The translations under genes were made by a program, and so were the position numbers. A stretch of 64,000 bases of DNA from Selaginella moellendorffii (lineage: Eukaryota; Streptophyta; Lycopodiopsida; Selaginellales; Selaginellaceae), in NCBI RefSeq assembly GCF_000143415.4, contig NW_003314273.1, forward strand, positions 698,222 through 762,221, written 5' to 3'. Positions 22,461-33,759 of this stretch are shown here, piece by piece. Numbering within the stretch: position 1 is the stretch's first letter; every line of letters starts with the position of its first letter. Under the pieces are notes generated by a model. That model had not been told where the DNA came from. It saw nothing but the letters and a program-made list of their open reading frames with translations, and did not search any database.

Positions 22461-24504
22461 TCAGGGTTCTCTTGTAGATGGGCCGGGATCTAGAGGAACG
22501 TCAGGAGGAGGCATCGGTGGATCTGTAGACGGTATTAACTGCTCCTGATCCCTTTGTATGAAGCGTTTTAACCGCTGCACATGCACAATCTCCAGAGGAT
22601 CGGCATGCTGAACGTCATGCTGAACCTCATAAACTTGTGGTCCAACTTGCCGCAACACCCGATGCGGTCCTTTCCACTGCGCAAGGAGCTCCTTAGATAA
22701 ACCACGTACCGTAAGATGGGGAAAACGGACTAACACTAAATCATCCACTTTGTACTCTGCAGGTGGACAATGATGGGAATTGTAGCGCCGTTGTTATCCC
22801 ACTTGTACACGGCCTAAGTGTTCAGTAGACTCTACTCGGACAAGTGGAAGAATGCTTGTCAAATATTGATCCCATGACCTAGCATCAGGAGCTCGTGGCA
22901 ATCGCAAAGGTAAACCCAACTCTATTGGTAATATTGGATCATGACCATATAGAAGTTTATATGGTGAAGCACCAATAGAACTCTGCACCCCTGTGACATA
23001 GGCATACCGAAGAGACGGCAAATAACCATGAATGCTGAAAGTTCACATACTTCGCAATCATCCCTTTGAATGTCCGAACGAGCCGTTCCACCAGACCGTC
23101 TGATTATGGATGATAAGCACTCGTAAAAGTGTGGCGTATCCCCAACCGAGATGTTAAAACATGAAATACCTCAGCCATAAATGCAGGACCATTATCCGAA
23201 AGAATCCGCTCTGGACAAGAATGCTGGAACACCACTCGATTGAGGAGGAAGTATCCAACAACAGTTGCAGAGGCACTAGCAAGAGCACCAACTTCCACCC
23301 AACGAGTCAAGTAGTCAGAAGCAATAATAACATACTCATTGCCAGCAGTCGATCATGGAAAAGGTCCCATAAGATCAAACGCCACCAACTCAAATGGACG
23401 AGAAACTGCAATTGACTCCAACCATCCTTCCGCAGCACAAGGGGGAGTATTACGAGTTTGGCACCAAACGCAGCTATGCACATACCGGATAATATCACGT
23501 CGCATCTCTGGCCAATAGAAAGATCTGCGCAGCTTCTCGGTGACACGACGGTGTCCCATATGACCACCTAGAACAGGAGAATCATGGTAGGCATGGAGAA
23601 ACCGCGGAATAAACACCGAAGGCACCACCAGCCGTAAATGACCATCAGGATCCGTCCCCACAAAATAAAGAAGGCCATCTTCAAGGCGATATTGAGAATG
23701 TAAATGCCGGAAGGGCAAGTCATCAGCAAGTGATGCAGGATTCTCAAACCCATCTCAAAGCCTTCGAATCCACGGCTCAATCTTTTGAGCCTCGCGAACC
23801 TCATCAAGAGAAGGTAGATCTTGCTCTGCGCCCTGTGGACACTGAACGTCAAGGACAGCAACTGCCGATGGCACAGAATCCTCATCTAGAAAATCCACAG
23901 ATGCTGGAACAACAGGTTCGTTAGAAACATGAGAAGTGAGTGGAGAAGGAAGAGGAGCTCGAGAAAGGGCATCAGCATCAGCCATAGAACTCCCTGGGCG
24001 ATGAACAACATCGAAATCATATATCTGAAGCTTCAAAGCCTATCGAGCCGTACGACCAACCAAGTTCTTCCGCTTCAATAATGAAGTAACAGCAGCATGA
24101 TCACCTTCAAGTAACGTCCGAAAACCATGTAGATATGCATGAAGTTTTTCGAAACCCCAGACTGCTGCTAAACACTCCTTCTCCGTCGTGGAGTAGTTCA
24201 TCTCTGCTGGTTGTAATGTACGGCTTATGTATGCAATGGGATGGCGCTGACCAGGCACACTTGAGCTCTCTTGCATCAACACACCTCCAAGACCAATGTC
24301 AGAAGCATCCACGCGCAAAATAAAAGGCCGAGTGTAGTCAGGATATGCCAAAACCAAAGGAGTCGTCAATAGCTCTTTGACATTCACGAACGCCCGCTCA
24401 CAATCCGGAGACCAGATGAAAGATGACGTGGATGACTTCAGCAATGCTCGCAATGGTGTAGTGCGATCAGAAAGATGATCCACAAAACGACCGAGGTACT
24501 GCAC
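22461..24504 (-). pseudogene. Gypsy RNase H–integrase region (broken)
   Basis: Minus strand: RNase H with PFILRVDASDIGLGGVL and YSTTEKECLAAVW, then a TAG where Trp is expected (about 24040) before KLQIYDFDVVHRPG. Integrase follows with the H-H-C-C zinc region (HMGHRRVTEKL ... CVWCQTRN), the first catalytic Asp in ELVAFDLMGPFP, the second in ILSDNGPAF and the Glu in GLVERLVRTFKG. It ends with a GPY/F-like block (WKGPHRVLRQVGPQVYEV). At least four stops or frameshifts break it (near 24040, 23750, 23350 and 23104). No chromodomain seen. Confidence 0.85.
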
Positions 24505-25772
24505 CTACCCAAAAAGCGCTGCACATCATTCACACACTTCGGAGTAGGGAACTTTAGAACGGCTACAAGTTTGTCAGGATCAACTTGCAAACCCTCACGA
24601 GAAATACGGTACCTAAGATAAGTTGTGTCCTTGGACCCAAACACGCACTTCGACCGCTTCAGCTTTAAACCAACGTCGCGTAGCCGATCCAACACTTTAC
24701 AAACATCACGAACGTGCTCCTCCCACGTCCCCTCCGAGTGGATCAAGACATCATCAATGAAGTCAGCCGTCACCTCCGGCATATCGCAAAGAACCTCGTC
24801 CATCATCCGCTGAAAAGTTGCTGGAGCATTGTTCAAACCAAACGGCATCACCAAGAACTCGTACAGACCAAATGGTGTACGAAAAGCAGTCTTAGGAATA
24901 TCTTCTTCGGCCATCGGTACTTGCCAATACCCAGAAGCAAGATCTAGCTTGGTGAACCAACGACTTCGCCCCAAACGATCCAAGAGATCAGCAGTGTGAG
25001 GAAGAGGGTACACGTCCGAGATCGTCACTTTATTTAACGAACGATAGTCGATGTAGAAACGAATACTACCATCAGGCTTCGTCACAAGATAAGGTTCACA
25101 TGCCCAAAGACTCCGCGACTTCCGAATAACACCCTTCTCCAACATCTCTTTAACGTTTGCACGTAAAATCTTGATCTCCTTGGGTGACCGACGACGAACA
25201 GGAACCTTGATTGGACGAGCATCCCCGGTTGGAATGGGATGACGTGTGGCAATCTTGGCCCCAGACGATAGGTCAAATTCAAAGAGATCAGAATACTCCT
25301 TCATGAGCCGGTCAACCGCTGCAACACAAAGATCATCGGAGGGATCGGGAAAGGGAAGAGCAGAACAAGATGGAAACACAAGAGGAAACAGTGGGGGAAC
25401 AAAAGTAATGGAAGCAGAGGTAGAAGTAGAGGGACGAAGAGGTACGGAAGTGAGAGGAATAGATGAAACATAAGGAAGTATGAGACAAGGGGGAGAAGCC
25501 TCAAAGTCACACTTGGCATGATTGCGCTGCAACCAATCCATACCAAGAATGAGGTCAAAAGCTTGACTCGGCACCACCCGCAACGACTGCAACTCAAACT
25601 CGAGATCGCCCACACGCACAACCAGATCCGTCTCATCTCGTGCACATGCATGTGTACGGCCGTTGCCATAAAGAATGAAAACTGGATCTGCCGCACGACG
25701 CAAGTGTAGACGACAACGTGTGGCAACAGGTCGAGCAATAGAAGATAAACTCGAACTTGTATAAACCAACAC
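24438..25772 (-). pseudogene. Gypsy protease–reverse transcriptase region
   Basis: A 444-residue frame carries the protease end (FDLILGMDWL) and the reverse transcriptase blocks KLDLASGYWQVP, FLVMPFGLNNAPATF and the FIDD version of the catalytic YxDD (ADFIDDVLIHS). It ends by frameshift into the RNase H frame near 24505. The start of the protease, between 25772 and the gag stop, is damaged. Confidence 0.85.
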
Positions 25773-25993
25773 GGAGAGAAGAATAGGAGACCTCTTATTA
25801 TAAAAACAAGTTTAGAAAGTAAACACTGGATGAACCGGTGCTGAGTGAACCCCTTGATGATACTCTCGAAAGAAAGATGGAGGGGTCACTAACTTATTCG
25901 CGCAAGGTCCCTCCATTACTCGCGCGACTCCTCGTTTCCCGAATGCACCTCGGTATCCAAACCTTCCATCGCAGCAACACCAACGGGACGTTG

Positions 25994-26848
25994 CTAACGC
26001 CAAGGTCTCCACCCAAGAAATGGAGGTCGCCAATCCGGAAAGCGCCGACAACGCCGATAAGTATGACCAACTTCATCACATGCCCAGCAATGAACATCAC
26101 GGCCATGACCACGTCCTCGCCCTTGTCCTTCGACTCGAGTAGCAGCAGCATCAACTTCCATGGGAACAAGACCATCACTCATAGGAAGTGGGGCTGAAGG
26201 ACGTGTAGCAAGAAGTGGAAGAGGTGACGTCTCATAACGTTGTGCCAAACGAAGAGCATCGTCAAGAGTGGCAGGAGCAAGTGCATGCACAAGTCCGACA
26301 AGATCTTGACGAAGTGCTGGCCACAACATTCCTAGCTTGATCCGCTCCGACATATTTGGCTCCGCACGAAGCAAAAGACTTCGGAAACGAACGCCAAATT
26401 GCATCACCGACTCAGATGGCCCTTGGCGAAGACGATGCAATTGTTGGAAGGCATCATCACAATCATCGGCGTGTCCGAAGGCGCGTTTGAAGACGTCCGG
26501 AAGAACACTCCAATCGCCACGAGTGGCTGCGCTCAATCCATTGTACCACTGCAATGCCGTCCCTTGGAGACATGTGGGGAACTCACGCAAACATCGAGCA
26601 TCATCCCAAGAATGATATGTGGCAATCACCGTGAAGTGATCGAACCAATGGTACACATCATCCCTAGGACTCCCACGAAAGAACTCCGGCCGAACACGAG
26701 GATTGGCACCAAGAGCAGGAGGAGTTGTACCATGTGCCGTGAACGCCGCCATCAACTGAGTTTGGTTGTTCAATTGCAAGCGTATAGCATCAAGCAATTG
26801 AACCAACTGCTGCTCTAGAGTCAAAGGAGGAGATTGTGGATCGGCCAT
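25994..26848 (-). CDS. Gypsy Gag polyprotein
   Basis: 284 residues in one open frame starting MADPQSPPLTLEQQ. It contains the retrotransposon gag core (FFRGSPRDDVYHWFDHF, LQGTALQWYNGL, FGVRFRSLLLRAEP) and a CCHC zinc knuckle (CWACDEVGHTYRRC). It is intact although pol is dead. The stop follows WRPPFLGWRPWR. Confidence 0.88.
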   Translation of the reverse strand: MADPQSPPLTLEQQLVQLLDAIRLQLNNQTQLMAAFTAHGTTPPALGANPRVRPEFFRGSPRDDVYHWFDHFTVIATYHSWDDARCLREFPTCLQGTALQWYNGLSAATRGDWSVLPDVFKRAFGHADDCDDAFQQLHRLRQGPSESVMQFGVRFRSLLLRAEPNMSERIKLGMLWPALRQDLVGLVHALAPATLDDALRLAQRYETSPLPLLATRPSAPLPMSDGLVPMEVDAAATRVEGQGRGRGHGRDVHCWACDEVGHTYRRCRRFPDWRPPFLGWRPWR

Positions 26849-27059
26849 GAAGATGAATGAAAAAGAAAGAGCAAAAGAAGAGAAATGACAAAAAGCTGGA
26901 AAGAAATGGTAGATCTAGACAATGCAAAAAGCTAGATCTAAACCAAAATCCTAAAAGGAAAGAACAAAAGAAAGGAAATGGAAAAAGTTAGATTTAAACC
27001 GAAATCCCAAATCCAAGCACTCCCTAGGGATAATCAAAAGTGCCCCTCACCTCCACCAA

Positions 27060-27191
27060 ATACAGAAATGTGTATATCAATTAGCCCAAAAACCCTAGCT
27101 TATATACAGGAGCGAATGGTCCGGATTGAAACCAATCCAATGGCTACCAAAATCCCACTACGTTAATATTAGTATACGGCATCATAGCCAT
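27060..27191 (-). repeat. Truncated 5' LTR of the gypsy element
   Basis: Matches the middle of the 3' LTR at 22283-22417 but lacks the last ~27 bp on the primer-binding side and the TGTGAGGGCC end. Confidence 0.75.
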
Positions 27192-27690
27192 ACTTAAATC
27201 TTGGCTTAAACTTACATGTTCTACCAAGCACAAGCGTCTGACTGTCTGGTCGTCCTTTAAAAAGTACTAAGATTCTAAACAAGAAATACATGTATTATTC
27301 ACTTCTTGAATTTGTAATTCAAAAGCATTTTAATTTTTTTTTTTTATTGTCTACGTCCAACCACAAGCCTCAACTCATTGCAGAGGTTCAACAAGCAATG
27401 CCTAAAACCTTCACCTCGGGCATAAACGTACACCCCCATGCAAACCTAGTTCAGCATTCAGTGTTGGCAAAAACAGTAGCTGTTGTACCAACGAGAGCCT
27501 CCCGACAACTTTGTCAATGCACGACATAAGTACGGTAGTTCAACCAACAGCTAGCGACAACAAAACCGAGTTCGGCACCACTACCATGCTGTTATCTACG
27601 TATTGCAGTTTTCAAAGCTGGAGGTCCATATACTTTCAAATCCTTGGGGCGTGAGACTCGGGCATGTGCTGTCAAGCTCAAGACAGAAAA
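27192..27690. other. Spacer, no gene seen
   Basis: About 500 bp between the gypsy LTR and the second CR gene block; the match to copy 1 begins at about 27697. No feature recognised. Confidence 0.6.
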
Positions 27691-27749
27691 ACTGTAACTA
27701 TCAAACGACTTCACAAGAAATTCAAGCGTCATCCTCCATCTCTGTGTCT

Positions 27750-30149
27750 TCATCTAAAGTCGTCCTCATCATCTTCCTCGACTTCCACTGCAAAGATAAC
27801 TCAACAGTTGGTGACTAAACGAAAGAATGAAACGAAGCTTACGTCCATGGCCGACTTTGCAATCATCACATATCCAGACCTCCTCGTTTCTGTAGCTTGT
27901 ACATCCCACGTGGTACCAACTGTTGCAGAAGCTGCAAAGCACTTCCTCCGGAGTCTTGTCTTTGCCACATTGTCGACAAAACATGTCCACTTTGCCTCTC
28001 AGTTCTTTGACCCGCTCATCAATAGAGCTCAACGCGTAGTGCAAATCTCCGAATGGCGTGAACACTTCCTCGTAGTCTGCTTCCTTATCCTCAGGGACGT
28101 AAGCGGATTCTTCAAGGTCGGAAAGAACCCAGACGAGAACCTTTCTTCTGGAGTCCCCTTCAAAGATCTTTTTTGCGACTTCTTTGGTGTGACGATGAAG
28201 CTTCACGGCATCTTTAGCAACGCTTATCTGGAAGACGATGAGCACCTGCTGGTCGGCATAATACACATCGGCTCCAATGTGATTGTAGTTCTGGTTCACG
28301 AAGAGCGTCGGACTTCTACTCACCTTTTTCAAGCTGACCATGGATCGCGTCATCTTGTTAACGGGCACAACCTGGAGATGGTGACTCAGTGTCACATTGG
28401 CCCCTGTTATGCCGACGTTGAGAAGCTTCAGGGCAAGTATTGTGGCTTCCTCAGCATTCCACCCAATGGTGCACATGTTCCTGCTTTCTGAGATACCCTG
28501 CGTGAAGTAGCGAACTTCTGCTTCCATGTCGCGGTCCTGCTTCCTGCGTAGCTCTTGAGCTAGCCAAACATGAGCAAGCGTCTGCAAATGCTGCGTCAGA
28601 CAGTGACCTTTGCCGTCAGCACCGCGATAGTAACACCTGGAGTCCATGGCCTCGGATAGAACAGAGATGCGTCTCCCTGCAATAGCCTTAAGGAGCTCGT
28701 TCCGAGTCCATCGTCCATCACCGTTGTTGACCGGCTTCCGGATGACTTCAAGCAGCGACTTCTCAAGTCCCTTTACATTCTCGCCCAACAGGTACTTGCT
28801 TGAAAGGCGCCCCTTCTTTAAATGGATCCAGTAATCAACCAGCCAAGGCACTGTGCCAGTCAATCTGTAGTCCAGCTCTTCAAAACTCATGCCCTGACGT
28901 TTCAAGTAAACTCCGAGCTCCGTGAACTGTCGAAAAACAAAATTGAGCTCAGCGTAAGTAAAGAATGACACTTACGTTAAATCCCCCCACGCAAGTGTGG
29001 AATTCTACTTCAGGAGTTTTTGAAATCTCTTTCCTCAAGGAGCTCCTCACGGAGGCACAGATGACTGTGGTGCACTCGAGAGGGATTTCATCGATAAAGT
29101 CGCGTGCAGCCATCTTCTGATTGCTTACAGACGGTGAATCGTCCTTGCTCACATCCATCGCATTTCCATCGTCAATGAAAATGAAGATTTTCTCCCCCCG
29201 TGTACGTAAGAAATGAAGCATCTTTGGGGCGTCCTCGTTCGCAGCTATCAGTCGCTTGTGAACAGCCGGCTCGTGGATATAGGCCAAAACCAAGGCTTTG
29301 TATACTGCTCGCACCGGATCCTTCATGAAATAGTTTCCAGCCAGAAGTAAGAACCGGCATGTCGCAAGATCTGGCATCTTCGTTTCCCTCTTAGCAAGCT
29401 GGTTCGCTTCACCTTTGCTGGTAATCTCTGGTTGCTTGCTGGTAATGTTTGGTGGTATCTCCTGTTCACCCGGTGCCCCCATGTCTAGCGGAATCACGCG
29501 AACGTCCAACAAGTTGCTGATTGATAAGGCAAAGTTCTCGTTAGACAATGCATGTAGAGCTGCAAAACAAGAGGCCTTACCTTGGGACATTGACGGTAAC
29601 CTCTGGCTTGATCTCTTCACTCTGTGGTAACCCTTGCGTTTCCTTGAGCTGTTTGGCCTTGATTGCCAAGTGCGACTTGACAAGCAGAAAGCCCACTCCA
29701 GCACAAATGCTGACACTTTTGCCAAACCCGGGTGTCCCTGTGATGTACTTAGGTTTCGCAAAGGGCAGCCGCAGCCTGGGACAATCATCCCTGTCGCTAA
29801 GAAATACGAAATCTATGAGATCCTTCGTCACCTTTCGACCCATGTAATCAAACTCTCCCAGATTTCCACTCATGTCCGGAGCCAACAGCCGGCACCACGT
29901 TTCGTTGCTCGTTAAGCTCTCCATTGTCAGATGCCCAAAACATTCCTCCAATCTCACGGAGAATGTCCAAGCTTCCTCGAACTCATCCATGACCTTCCTT
30001 CTTTTCTCTGTAACCACAGATGACAACTGTGCGAAACGCTTACCGCGTCCGCTGAGCTCCGCCATAGCTTTAGGTTTAGAAAACATGAACCCTAAATGCT
30101 TTTTAATTATCTTTTTCGCAGGTTTGGGTTCGAGTCTTCGTGAAGACAA
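27750..30149 (-). CDS. Crinkler-RHS-type NTPase–nuclease-like protein with PHD finger, copy 2
   Basis: Same gene structure as copy 1, every splice site exactly 12105 bp further right: 30149-29581, 29516-28976, 28926-27843, 27787-27750. The frame is open 21 codons further upstream (start 30149) than the shared ATG at 30086, giving 743 or 722 residues. Walker A, Walker B-like, GAD...FQIS and PHD motifs are all intact. Differences in coding sequence are scattered substitutions with no indels until the last exon. There an 8-bp deletion, relative to copy 1, shifts the frame, and the acidic tail ends after DDEDDFR instead of running 13 residues more. Both copies therefore look expressible. The function is inferred as for copy 1. 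Confidence 0.75.
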
Positions 30150-30499
30150 TGCCTTTGTGTTAAAGTCGTGTAATCCTTAGACTCGCTAGTAACCCTGTCA
30201 CATTGCCACTTTAATAATCCCTAACTTGAGACCTAGCAGAGGCCTAGATTTACCTATGTAGTACTCATGGTCTGTTACTAATTCAAAAGCAGTGCGTCAC
30301 TTGCCTAATGTCCAGCTGTAGGTAATGTTACCATCTTTTCTACTCGGGGTCGTATGGACATATCTAATACTGAGTCTCACCCTTGCCCAGGCGCATTGGC
30401 TTATCATAGCAAGTTGGAGAATGAGACCCTACTCTAGCGATGGTCGCATTACCCTTGCTCAGTCGAGTAATATACAATGGCAATACATCTCTCGGATCT

Positions 30500-30919
30500 A
30501 ATCCGAAGGACCATTAAAGGACATTGATGGTCGCAGTGTTGGTGGATTTCGAATCAGCAGCCTCCAGTATCAGACGCTCGGTGGTTTCTCGATGTGAGTT
30601 GCCATTGTCTCCTGCAGCCCGAGTTTTTCGTGTATTCTATGGCGATAACAAGACGACATCTGCATTGTCGGTACATCAAGCACACTTCCCGTTGCACCTC
30701 AGAACCTATCACAAGGAACTACCATTGCGGGTAATTGCCTTCTCAAATCAAATCTATGACATCATCCTAGGGTACAACTGGATCACCAGAGCTTTTTCTT
30801 TTCCTTTTGTGTCTTTCAGAGAAGGAGCACTCTTCAGCTTAGCAACTTTGCCTTGTCCTGTGCCGCCAGGCGAGCATCCTCAGCGTTCTGCCGGTTCTGT
30901 TCCTGAAGCCTTCTGTTAG
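30500..30919 (+). pseudogene. Retropepsin-like repeat ORF, copy B
   Basis: A 131-residue frame from 30524. It contains LPLSPAARVFRVFYGD, the block PLRVIAFSNQIYDIILGYNW typical of the second half of retrotransposon aspartic proteases, and a degraded N-terminus (FESAASSI where D[S/T]GA would be expected), so catalysis is unlikely. It runs tail-to-tail into the gag-like frame on the other strand (overlap at 30834-30919). It begins immediately upstream of the CR gene copy 2. Confidence 0.5.
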
Positions 30920-31575
30920 CTTGAGCAAAGATGACGTCTTTTGCAAAGAGATCTCTCTTGGCATAAACCATCGCCGCTAGCTCGCGCTGAAGAAGACTTC
31001 TGGAGCTTGGGTTGGAGATGTCTTGTAGGGCAGTTAGAACGATGTCCAAGAGATGATCGTCGAATGTCCTGCAAGCATTCTTGACCTGCCCGGAAAAAAT
31101 CACAAGTTCCTTTTTCCGAGCGTCAAGCAGCAGACTGAGGAGCGTGAGTTGGTACTCCGTGTGCTTAAAGCCAGCTAGCTCATTGAGTTCCTTTTGTACA
31201 TTGGGATCCTTGATCTTGAGCTTAGGCTGCTTCACTCTCCAATTCTGCGGAATCACTTTATCCCTCAGAACCTCCTCCAACTTCGAAATGGCTTTGATCT
31301 CTGATGCCTGGCTGTTAAGACTCTCCCAGAATGATTTCTTGGAGCTGTCATAGCAGCTCGTGATAGCATCAGCGAGATCAGAAGTGCCTTCCGAAGTAGG
31401 AATCACCGAAGAGCTATCGGTGTTCAGAAGAACAGCCAGGTCATCCTTGGAGTCTGGAGTGGCTTGAGCATGAGTGGACGTCCTAGCAGCTCCAGCTCCA
31501 GAAACTGGTTGAGGAGTGAGTGTAGGAGTAACTACAGCACCCTGTGAAACGACAATCGAAATAACAATGGTATCA
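30834..31575 (-). CDS. Gag-like repeat ORF, copy B (unrecognised family)
   Basis: An open frame of about 245 codons on the minus strand, with an internal ATG at 31406. It starts with a Thr/Pro/Ala-rich segment (VTPTLTPQPVSGAGAA), then charged, mostly helical sequence (KSFWESLNSQASEIKAISKL, LNELAGFKHTEYQLTLLSLL, FAQANRRLQEQNRQ). No zinc knuckle is seen. The copy at 19997-20814 is inverted and broken. Further upstream (31580-31660) an 'SSGQI(R)VNPTSAMLASPD' stretch is partly duplicated in tandem. Likely the product of a mobile unit, but the family is unknown to me. Confidence 0.45.
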
Positions 31576-31743
31576 GGAGATTCTAACGTAGCAGAAGTTG
31601 GATTTATCAGGAGATGCTAACATAGCAGAAGTTGGATTTACCCTTATTTGACCAGAGGAAATTACTGGTTGAAATCCTATATTAACATTCAAAATAAAAC
31701 AAAACCAAAAATAATCAAACAAATCTACAAACAAATTCTCTAG

Positions 31744-33655
31744 TGTGAGGGCCAAGTGTACAGCTATGATGCTATATATTAATATTAACGTAGTGGGATT
31801 TTGGTAGCTGTTGGATTGATTTTGTAAGATCCTAAATTTTAACTTCCCAAGAGGTCATCCAACCCAATACTATTCAAACCCAAGGACACTTAACCCCAAA
31901 TATCCCAAGATCCTTAATCGATTAGAAAAGGGGGTACATTCTTATTTATGGGCCCTTTCCTTCTATATTTGAACCCCATAAATCGTCTCTCAAGTTATTC
32001 TCTTTGGTTGCTTACAATCCACCATGTTTCCTTGTAAGTTCATGCCTTCGTGAACGGAAGTTGAGAACCGCAGCTCTCCCGAGAGCCTCACTCTCTTGAC
32101 ACCCTACCCCTCAGGTCAAGCTCAGTAGGAGCAAACTGGACCAGCCAGATGTCACACCCTACCCAATGTAGCGCACGTGGTTTTGACCCTTTATCCTATG
32201 GTGATTTACTATAGGATAACACCACGAAGCGGAACCTAAACCCTCTTTGTGCCATGTGACAGATGCCACGTGTCCATAGGAACCCGAGGTTCAGGGCCTT
32301 GGGCCACTGAACGAAGGAACGGTGCCAAACTCCCAAGCGTGAAGTCAAAGAATGATGGAACTGAACCACGGAGCAACTCCCGAGCATAAAGCCCAAGGAG
32401 CGAAGGGACAGGAGCCTGGAGCAACTTGGAACAGTCCTAGAGTAACTAGCATCCCAATGCCAGGACCAGCATGCAAAACGGAGCCAAACGGAGTCTGGCA
32501 CTATTTCGGCATATTGGTGGCCTAATGCGAGGACATGAGTACTCCACCAACTAGCATGGAATGGAGCTTGGGCTTAGACCCAAGCCGGACGCAGAACAAA
32601 GACAGGCACACAAGTAGGAGCTAGACTATGCCTCAGGTTGATCGGCCATGCCCGACCTACCCACTATCCCTACTATACATTTGGAACCCCCCATAGCCCC
32701 CCCCCCCCCCCTTGAGGAACACACGCTTTGGGCTTTCACCCCAAGCCTCCCTTAGTATTAGGAGTTAGTCTCTGGGACAAACTTGAAACTTACTAAATAT
32801 GGAATGTCTTTAGATTGCGAATTTGGACACGGGACGAACACCATTGTGTTTAGGACAATCTCTACATTTCGTAGATATGCCAAATGAGCAAATCTAGATA
32901 CTTTCCATAAATAGCATTTGGGCTAACACAAAGGGCATGATAGCGAGGGTGTTTGGCAGACACGGTAAGCTATCATCCGGCGATATTGAGGGACCAATCT
33001 CAATACGCGAGGGTTCTTGTCAAGTGACAGAGCAAAAGAGAACTAAGAGCCAGGCCGAGTATGCTCAGCTAGAAACACATAGGAGTTCCTACTTTATGTC
33101 CATCTGGCTAAGTACAGGTGCTAAGCCCAGTAAACTAACACTTGAACAAGAGGGGCTGATAAAAGGAACCAGCAATACTGACCTCCTGCCATCGTGGCAG
33201 TAAGGTAAGAGTGTCCGTAAGGACTAGTCGATAGGTAACTTTTGATACCCGAAGTCACATTCGCGACACTACCCCTCGGGTCGAGCTTAGTAGGAGCAAA
33301 TTGGACTAGCCAAATGTCAATCAACATGTGGTGTGATTCCCCTAGTCAACCAACAGAGTTGGACCTGAGACCGCTTTGATACCAAACGTAAGATCCTGAA
33401 TTTAGACTTCCCGGGAGGTCACCTAAACCAACCCTAAATATCCCAAGACCTTTAACTGATTGGAAAAGGGGGTGTACTCTTATTCATGGGCCTTTTCACT
33501 CTATATTTGAACCCTATGGATCGTTTATCAAATTGTTTTCTTTGGTTGCTTACAAATTTCAATTCAGACCACTTGCTCCTATATATAAGTTAAGGTTTTT
33601 GGGCTAATTAATATGCACATTTCTATATTCCCTTTCCATATTCCATGCACTCACA
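31744..33655. repeat. Gypsy-family LTR split by another element
   Basis: 31744-31822 (TGTGAGGGCC...) and 33555-33655 (...GCACTCACA) together make one LTR of the 22254-22428 family. The sequence between is the inner element at 31823-33554. Confidence 0.75.
31823..33554 (-). mobile_element. Small non-coding LTR element, nested
   Basis: LTRs 31823-32016 and about 33389-33554 (shared GTAAGATCCT start and TTTGGTTGCTTACA end) flank 1.37 kb without recognisable proteins. Next to the right LTR, 33376-33388 is the reverse complement of a TTTGGTATCAAAGC primer-binding site, complementary to initiator tRNA-Met as in many plant LTR elements. Hence the element lies on the minus strand. A near-perfect 5-bp target duplication (GATTT/AATTT) borders it. 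Inside are a C run at 32697-32711 and text shared with 1675-1745. The lack of coding capacity makes it a non-autonomous (TRIM/LARD-like) element. Confidence 0.75.
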
Positions 33656-33759
33656 CCAAGAGTCTTGTTTGGACCATAAAAGGGCTGGCCTTTAGATGTT
33701 TCATAGCTGTTACCTTCACCATTTGGATCATCCAGCAAAGCAACCTCTAAAAAGATTCC

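Larger units (their letters stand above)
22254..27191 (-). mobile_element. Decayed Ty3/gypsy LTR retrotransposon
   Basis: Minus-strand order is gag, protease, reverse transcriptase, RNase H, integrase, the Ty3/gypsy order. The 3' LTR (22254-22428) is intact with TG...CA ends and is preceded by a purine-rich tract (GAGAGGAGGGGATGA on the minus strand, 22429-22443). The 5' LTR counterpart (27060-27191) has lost both ends, and no primer-binding site is recognisable beside it. Several frameshifts and stops lie in pol. Dead copy, not autonomous. Confidence 0.9.

Noticed and set aside
27664-28491. Plus-strand frame of 275 residues over the CR gene copy 2
   Set aside because: Antisense of the last large exon; an interrupted version exists in copy 1, and the minus strand has the PHD finger and splice sites.
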